Below, one piece after another: positions 58,851 through 64,000 of a stretch of DNA of 64,000 nt; within the stretch, counting starts at the first letter, position 1; every line of letters starts with the position of its first letter. The translations under genes and the position numbers were made by a program. This DNA is from Atopsyche davidsoni (Eukaryota; Arthropoda; Insecta; Trichoptera; Hydrobiosidae). The stretch covers positions 12,923,501-12,987,500 of the forward strand of contig JAILWY010000007.1 of assembly GCA_022113835.1 (NCBI GenBank). Reading direction: 5' to 3'. The notes beneath the pieces were generated by a model. The model made no database searches, was not told where the DNA came from, and worked only from the letters and a program-made list of their open reading frames with translations.

Positions 58851-59023
58851 GTGTAGGTCGAGTGTAGGTCGAGTGTAGGTCGAGTGTAGGTCGAGTGTAG
58901 GTCGAGTGTAGGTCGAGTGTAGGTCGAGTGTAGGTCGAGTGTAGGTCGAGTGTAGGTCGAGTGTAGGTCGAGTGTAGGTCGAGTGTAGGTCGAGTGTAGG
59001 TCGAGTGTAGGTCGAGTGTAGGT
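58851..59023. repeat. 11-bp tandem repeat GTGTAGGTCGA
   Basis: About 15 to 16 near-perfect copies. The core TAGGTCG is shared with the following TTAGGTCGGG array, so it looks like a sister repeat. Confidence 0.95.
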
Positions 59024-60279
59024 CGGGTTAGGTCGGGTTAGGTCGGGTTAGGTCGGGTTAGGTCGGGTTAGGTCAAGTTAGGTCGGGTTAGGTCGGGTTA
59101 GGTCGGGTTAGGTCGGGTTAGGTCGGGTTAGGTCGGGTTAGGTCGGGTTTAGGTCGGGTTAGGTCGGGTTAGGTCGGGTTAGGTCGGGTTAGGTCGGGTT
59201 AGGTCGGGTTAGGTCGGGTTAGGTCGGGTTAGGTCGGGTTAGGTCGATTTAGGTCGGGTTTAGGTCGGGTTAGGTCGGGTTAGGTCGGGTTAGGTCGGGT
59301 TAGGTCGGGTTAGGTCGGGTTAGGTCGGGTTAGGTCGGGTTAGGTCGGGTTAGGTCGGGTTAGGTCGGGTTAGGTCGGGTTAGGTCGGGTTAGGTCGGGT
59401 TAGGTCGGGTTAGGTCGGGTTAGGTCGGGTTAGGTCGGGTTAGGTCGGGTTAGGTCGGGTTAGGTCGGGTTAGGTCGGGTTAGGTCGGGTTAGGTCGGGT
59501 TAGGTCGGGTTAGGTCGGGTTAGGTCGGGTTAGGTCGGGTTAGGTCGGGTTAGGTCGGGTTAGGTCGGGTTAGGTCGGGTTAGGTCGGGTTAGGTCGGGT
59601 TAGGTCGGGTTAGGTCGGGTTAGGTCGGGTTAGGTCGGGTTAGGTCGGGTTAGGTCGGGTTAGGTCGGGTTAGGTCGGGTTAGGTCGGGTTAGGTCGGGT
59701 TAGGTCGGGTTAGGTCGGGTTAGGTCGGGTTAGGTCGGGTTAGGTCGGGTTAGGTCGGGTTAGGTCGGGTTAGGTCGGGTTAGGTCGGGTTAGGTCGGGT
59801 TAGGTCGGGTTAGGTCGGGTTAGGTCGGGTTAGGTCGGGTTAGGTCGGGTTAGGTCGGGTTAGGTCGGGTTAGGTCGGGTTAGGTCGGGTTAGGTCGGGT
59901 TAGGTCGGGTTAGGTCGGGTTAGGTCGGGTTAGGTCGGGTTAGGTCGGGTTAGGTCGGGTTAGGTCGGGTTAGGTCGGGTTAGGTCGGGTTAGGTCGGGT
60001 TAGGTCGGGTTAGGTCGGGTTAGGTCGGGTTAGGTCGGGTTAGGTCGGGTTAGGTCGGGTTAGGTCGGGTTAGGTCGGGTTAGGTCGGGTTAGGTCGGGT
60101 TAGGTCGGGTTAGGTCGGGTTAGGTCGGGTTAGGTCGGGTTAGGTCGGGTTAGGTCGGGTTAGGTTGGGTTAGGTTGGGTTAGGTTGGGTTAGGTTGGGT
60201 TAGGTTGGGTTAGGTTGGGTTAGGTTGGGTTAGGTTGGGTTAGGTTGGGTTAGGTTGGGTTAGGTTGGGTTAGGTTGGG
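59024..60279 (+). repeat. Telomere-like array (TTAGGTCGGG)n to (TTAGGTTGGG)n
   Basis: Roughly 113 units of TTAGGTCGGG run to 60159, then 12 units of TTAGGTTGGG to 60279. Rare variants (TTAGGTCAAG at about 59069, insertions of one T at about 59148 and 59255, TTAGGTCGAT at about 59243) occur only in the left quarter. Each unit contains the insect telomere pentamer TTAGG plus a five-base tail. The array ends exactly at the non-LTR element. Confidence 0.97.
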
Positions 60280-60699
60280 GTGCAAAGCCGGACTCAGACC
60301 TCCTCGTGGTGCACCCTGGGAGCAGACAGGTGGAACGGCTATCGCTCAGCTGGCCTAGGTCAGAGGAGCGATGTTCGAACCGCCTGGTTGCTGCTAACCT
60401 AGCCCCGCTAGGAGAGCCGCACTCGGGTCCTCCTTCCAAAACGCCTCTATGGAGGGAGACTCAGCCGCGACAGGGAGCCCCCCAGCGATGCAAATCGTTG
60501 GGCCCTGACGCGCAACCCACCTAACCCCACGGTGTCAGACATCGTGCCTACGGGGTGAATGGTACAAGGTGGTTAAACAATTGTATCATTAACGATTCCC
60601 TCGAGGTACTTGGCGTCCCCTCGTTGTATCCAGCCTCCCTGGCGTAAGCGGGCTCTGCGGCAGGGGAAACTTATTTCCCAGCTTTACGTGGGACTCAAT

Positions 60700-62136
60700 A
60701 TGAATATAAATCGAAACAAACCAAAACACAAACAGACACCGGCGACGACCCTAGCATTGATCAAGGATACCCTCCCTGAACCTGAACTTATTTACCAATT
60801 CGTGTGTGAGCTGGAAAGACTCACCACCGAGTTGGAAAAGGCGGTAAGGCCAAACACAAACAGAACGCTAAAGGCGGCCGTCGAGAAACTGCGCCCGGCT
60901 ACACGCCTATGGATCAGGCGCATCGCCACACACGCCATGACGCCCACAGTGCCTCCACCCAGACCCGACCCCAGACCATCGACTTCCAGGGCATCACTAC
61001 CAGGGACATACGCCAAGGCTGCAGCCGTCCCTGCGCGTAAGTCCATAAGTGTCCTCCCTTCCCAAGAAACGGGGGTAGATAAGTTCAAACCACAACATAG
61101 CCGAAGAACGTCCCTCGCTGCGGGGACAACATCAGCAACAGCGACAGCAGCAGCATCTACCGTAGCAGCAATCGAAAAGATTACGGCAGTGGCACCGAAA
61201 GCAGCACCGCGGACAAAATTAGCAACAGCACCGCCAACAGCAGCAGCAGCGCGATCAAAAGCAGCAGCACCACCGTTGACAGCACCAATAGACCCTGCAA
61301 AGAACGACGACGGCGACTTCACCATCGTCAATAGGCGGGCCGCCAAAAGGCGCCCTCCTGAACCCCCGCAGACCAGAATGCGATTCCCGGCGCGAAAATT
61401 GCCAGCCGTGGAGATACGTCCCCTCAACGGGAAGACCGCCGCAGAGACGATCTCCGCGGTGAAGACTGCGGTCAGGCCGGACGAGCAAGGCGCCAACGTC
61501 CGGACTGTCCGCAAGACCCGCGCAGGCCACATCGTGGTCGAGTTGGACGGGGCGAATGCCGATACGGCCATCAAATTTGCCAAGGCGGTAGCCGGCGTTC
61601 TGGGCGAGAACGCCAGCGTCAAGAGCCTCGGCACGACCTTGACCGTCGAGGTACACAACCTCGACGAGTCAACGACGGCAGACGAGCTGGCCACCGCGCT
61701 AGCGGCGCAGGCCGGGTGTACGCCGGACGCGGTCGGAGCTGTCAAGTTCCTCCCGGCCCGAAACGGCACCAGAACGGGCCTGGCCGACGTTCCGACAGAC
61801 GCAGCACAGATCGTCCTGGCAGCGGGCAAGATCCGCGTCGGATGGGTCAGCTGCCGAGTGCGAGAGCATCTGACAATCACCAGATGCTTCAGGTGCCTCG
61901 GCTTCGGCCACGCTGCGCCAAACTGCAGAGGCCCGGACAAGAGCAAGCAGTGCTTCACCTGCGGCCGACCCGGGCACAAGGCCAAAGAGTGCCGAAACAG
62001 GCCGAAGTGCCCGACATGCGTCGCATCAGGCAAAAGAAGCGACCACGCCCAAGGGAGCGGTAAATGTGAGGCATTCAGGAACTACCTGAATGCCTACCGC
62101 AAGCATACCGATGTCTCTGCGCGTCCTGCAAATTAA
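60700..62136 (+). CDS. Non-LTR retrotransposon ORF1 (gag-like, zinc knuckle)
   Basis: The first ATG in frame is at 60700, giving 478 residues; the open frame extends upstream without ATG. The N-terminal half is Ala/Thr/Pro-rich, with a low-complexity ATAPPTAAAARSKAAAPP stretch. A structured middle (EIRPLNGKTAAETISAVKTA) precedes three CCHC-type knuckles: CFRCLGFGHAAPNC, CFTCGRPGHKAKEC and CPTCVASGKRSDHAQGSGKC. Such proteins bind element RNA and direct particles to the nucleus or telomere in TRAS/SART elements. The frame is intact. It ends 26 bp after a second ATG that opens ORF2 in another frame. Confidence 0.92.
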   Translation: MNINRNKPKHKQTPATTLALIKDTLPEPELIYQFVCELERLTTELEKAVRPNTNRTLKAAVEKLRPATRLWIRRIATHAMTPTVPPPRPDPRPSTSRASLPGTYAKAAAVPARKSISVLPSQETGVDKFKPQHSRRTSLAAGTTSATATAAASTVAAIEKITAVAPKAAPRTKLATAPPTAAAARSKAAAPPLTAPIDPAKNDDGDFTIVNRRAAKRRPPEPPQTRMRFPARKLPAVEIRPLNGKTAAETISAVKTAVRPDEQGANVRTVRKTRAGHIVVELDGANADTAIKFAKAVAGVLGENASVKSLGTTLTVEVHNLDESTTADELATALAAQAGCTPDAVGAVKFLPARNGTRTGLADVPTDAAQIVLAAGKIRVGWVSCRVREHLTITRCFRCLGFGHAAPNCRGPDKSKQCFTCGRPGHKAKECRNRPKCPTCVASGKRSDHAQGSGKCEAFRNYLNAYRKHTDVSARPAN

Positions 62137-64000
62137 TCTGAACCATTGCAGGGCGGCGCAGGCGCTGCTGGAGCAGAAAGCGCGGGAGCTGCAGGCGGAC
62201 ATCATCATCGCCTGCGAGCAGCACCGCACTCCGGCAAGCGCCAGGTGGAGGGCCGACTCGACGGGGCTGACGGCCGTAGCCACAGCCGGCGACACCCCCC
62301 GTCGAAGAGATCGGCACCGCGGGGCAAGGCTTCACATGGATCCGGGTCGGAGGTATACGCGTGTACTCGTGCTACGTTTCACCTAACGTGGCGTACGCAG
62401 AGTACGTAGCGTACCTCGCCCGGCTCGAGCAGGACGTCCGGACGCACGCAGGTGAAGTCATCATCGCCGGCGACTTCAACGCGAAGGCCGTCGAATGGGG
62501 AGCGCGGTCGACGACACGGAAAGGAGCGGCACTCGCCGACATGACGGCTGGACTGGGCCTCGTTGTATGTAACAACGGCGCCAGCACGTTCCGGAGGGGC
62601 TCGTCAGAGTCAATATTAGACCTGACGTTTGCGAGCCCGGGAGCTGCACGTTCGCTCGAGGGTTGGAGGGTATTGGAGGAAGAGTCGTTGAGCGACCACC
62701 TCTACATATCCTTCACCCTCAACACGACGGCGCCCACCTACCCAGCTGTAACACCACCGCCCCGAGGACCGGCCTGGAGCCTGCGGAAGCTGGACGCGGA
62801 GAAATTCGCGGACAGCTTCAAGCGGCACGGGGAAGACACCATCAGCGAGGATCCGGAAGCGGCGGCGTGCGCTCTCGTCGCGAGGACCCGGAAGGCGTGC
62901 GACGCGTCCATGCCGCGCAAGTGGTTCCACCCGACCAGAAGACCCGTCCACTGGTGGTCTGAGGAGATCGCTTCTCTGCGGAAGCAGTCCATGGCTGCCA
63001 GAAGGGCACTGCAGAGGAAGAGACCAAAGGCAGGAGGAACCCTGGACTGCACGATGGAGATCGAAGCGTATAGAAGCGCAAAGAAAGCGCTCACGATCTC
63101 CATCAAGGCCGCGAAGGAGAGAAGCTGGGAGAAGCTGTGCGCCTCGATTGACGATGACCCCTGGGGACTCCCCTACAGGCTCGTCATGAAGAGGCTGCAC
63201 ACTCCTCAGATTATCCCGGGCATCACCCTGCCCGGTCGGGTGGACGCCATACTGGACGCTCTGTTCCCAACGCGCCCTGACGGCGGGCGACCTGCGGTCA
63301 TCGTAGCTCCGGACGAAGAGATCCCACTCTTCACCGTGCCGGAGCTGAAGATCGCCGCGAGTCGTCTCCCCAACGCCAAGGCGCCCGGACCCGACGGAAT
63401 CCCCAACGAGATCGTGAAGAGGACCGCGCGCGAAGATCCTGCGGCGCTGCTCGCGGTCTTCAACACCTGCCTGACGAAGGCCACGTTCCCGGGGTGCTGG
63501 AAGACCGCGCGCCTAGCGCTGGTGCGCAAAGGAGACAAGCCGGTCGATCTCGCGTCTTCCTACCGACCATTGTGCCTCCTCGACAGCTTCGGGAAGCTCT
63601 TCGAAAGACTGATACACTCCAGACTGGACTCGTACATCGAGACCGAGGGCTGCCTGTCCGAGTCTCAGTACGGGTTCAGGAGGGGTAGGTCCACGGCGGA
63701 CGCCATCACGAGGGTCCACCGCAGGGCCGAGATGGCAAACGCGGGGACCTGGCGGACAAGACAGTACTGCGTGCTCGTAACGCTTGACGTTAAAAACGCC
63801 TTCAACAGCGCCCCATGGGAGAAGATCATGGAGGCGCTGGAGAAGAAAGGCGTCGAGCCGCACGTGCGAGCTGTCGTGGACAGTTACTTTCGAGACCGCA
63901 GCGTGCATTACACTCCCACAGGTGGAATAACCAGAACCACCAGAACCACCACATGCGGAGTGCCACAGGGGTCGGTCCTCGGACCGCTCCTGTGGAACAT
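62111..64000 (+). pseudogene. Non-LTR ORF2 (endonuclease and reverse transcriptase), one frameshift, truncated by window
   Basis: ORF2 could start at ATG 62111 (or 62090), overlapping ORF1. It begins MSLRVLQINLNHCRAAQALL, the APE endonuclease N-terminus. At the C6 run 62295-62300 the frame breaks; with the following frame (GTC at 62301) it stays open to 64000 as far as I read. Endonuclease motifs are IAGDFNAKAVEWG and SDHLYISF. RT motifs are NAKAPGPDGIPNEIV, SYRPLCLLDSFGKLFERLI, QYGFRRGRSTADAI, LVTLDVKNAFNSAPW and CGVPQGSVLGPLLWN. The catalytic Y-x-D-D would lie beyond the window. A sequencing or assembly error in the homopolymer could also explain the shift. Confidence 0.85.

Larger units (their letters stand above)
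60280..64000 (+). mobile_element. R1-clade (TRAS/SART-like) non-LTR retrotransposon, 5' part
   Basis: It has a 5' untranslated leader (60280-60699), ORF1 with zinc knuckles, and ORF2 with an APE endonuclease and reverse transcriptase, cut off by the window end. The element is GC-rich. Its junction with the telomere-like array recalls TRAS and SART elements that insert into TTAGG repeats, but assignment to either needs phylogeny. The array on its 5' side is uninterrupted, so the 5' end looks complete. Confidence 0.9.

Noticed and set aside
57596..58867. 423-codon open frame of Val-Cys-Leu-Ser repeats
   Set aside because: It is entirely compound microsatellite; all plus frames are open because TGTC/TGTG units contain no stop.
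58637..58878. Several short frames with Ile-His-Pro-Ser or Gly-Trp-Asp repeats
   Set aside because: They are translations of the ATCC and CATCC repeats on both strands.
59024..60279. CRISPR-like array
   Set aside because: Units are contiguous 10-mers with no spacers.
60792..62033. 413-codon minus-strand frame
   Set aside because: It is antisense to retrotransposon ORF1; high GC codon bias leaves the opposite strand open. No domain is visible.
62616..63908. Long minus-strand frames over the retrotransposon ORF2
   Set aside because: They are shadows of the GC-rich endonuclease and RT coding strand.

Overview
The window is AT-rich, intron-bearing animal DNA, almost certainly from an insect. 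Evidence: GT-AG introns of up to 5 kb, insect-type mobile elements (piggyBac, Tigger, mariner, hAT, Helitron, env-bearing gypsy-group errantivirus, R1-clade non-LTR) and a long array of a TTAGG-derived telomere-like repeat. The order cannot be fixed from sequence alone. GC-rich coding exons stand out against AT-rich introns.

Layout. 1-3538: unassigned sequence followed by a 5'-truncated DNA transposon. 5732-20958 (+): the last five exons of an unrecognised gene whose splice phases all lock together; it has dibasic sites and ends in Gly-Arg, so it may be a secreted peptide precursor. Its introns hold non-LTR relics, a 562-bp mariner, a tRNA-type SINE, an 860-bp foldback element and a hAT relic. 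24152-35182 (-): a complete 12-exon acyloxyacyl hydrolase (AOAH) gene, convergent with the first gene. Its introns carry a piggyBac, two Tigger elements and a 285-bp Helitron, yet every exon is intact. 36105-38641 (-): exons of a polypeptide GalNAc-transferase-like gene lacking a recognisable lectin domain.

38.7-57.6 kb is repeat-rich and has no host gene I can support: a Helitron relic interrupted by a foldback copy, a solo LTR, a full-length copy of the 1.5-3.5 kb transposon set in (TA)n, a third foldback copy, a 62-bp minisatellite, a tandem duplication, a deleted errantivirus (51201-56393) and a second solo LTR. 57.65-60.28 kb is a simple-repeat block running from tetra- and pentanucleotides to an 11-mer, then about 113 units of TTAGGTCGGG and 12 of TTAGGTTGGG. 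From 60280 to the window end is an R1-clade (TRAS/SART-like) non-LTR retrotransposon joined directly to that array. The right end therefore looks subtelomeric or like an interstitial telomere array.

Functionally, AOAH is expected to deacylate bacterial lipopolysaccharide and related lipids in a secreted or lysosomal compartment, and the GalNAc-transferase to start mucin-type O-glycosylation in the Golgi. No operon-like or shared-pathway link between the three genes is visible.
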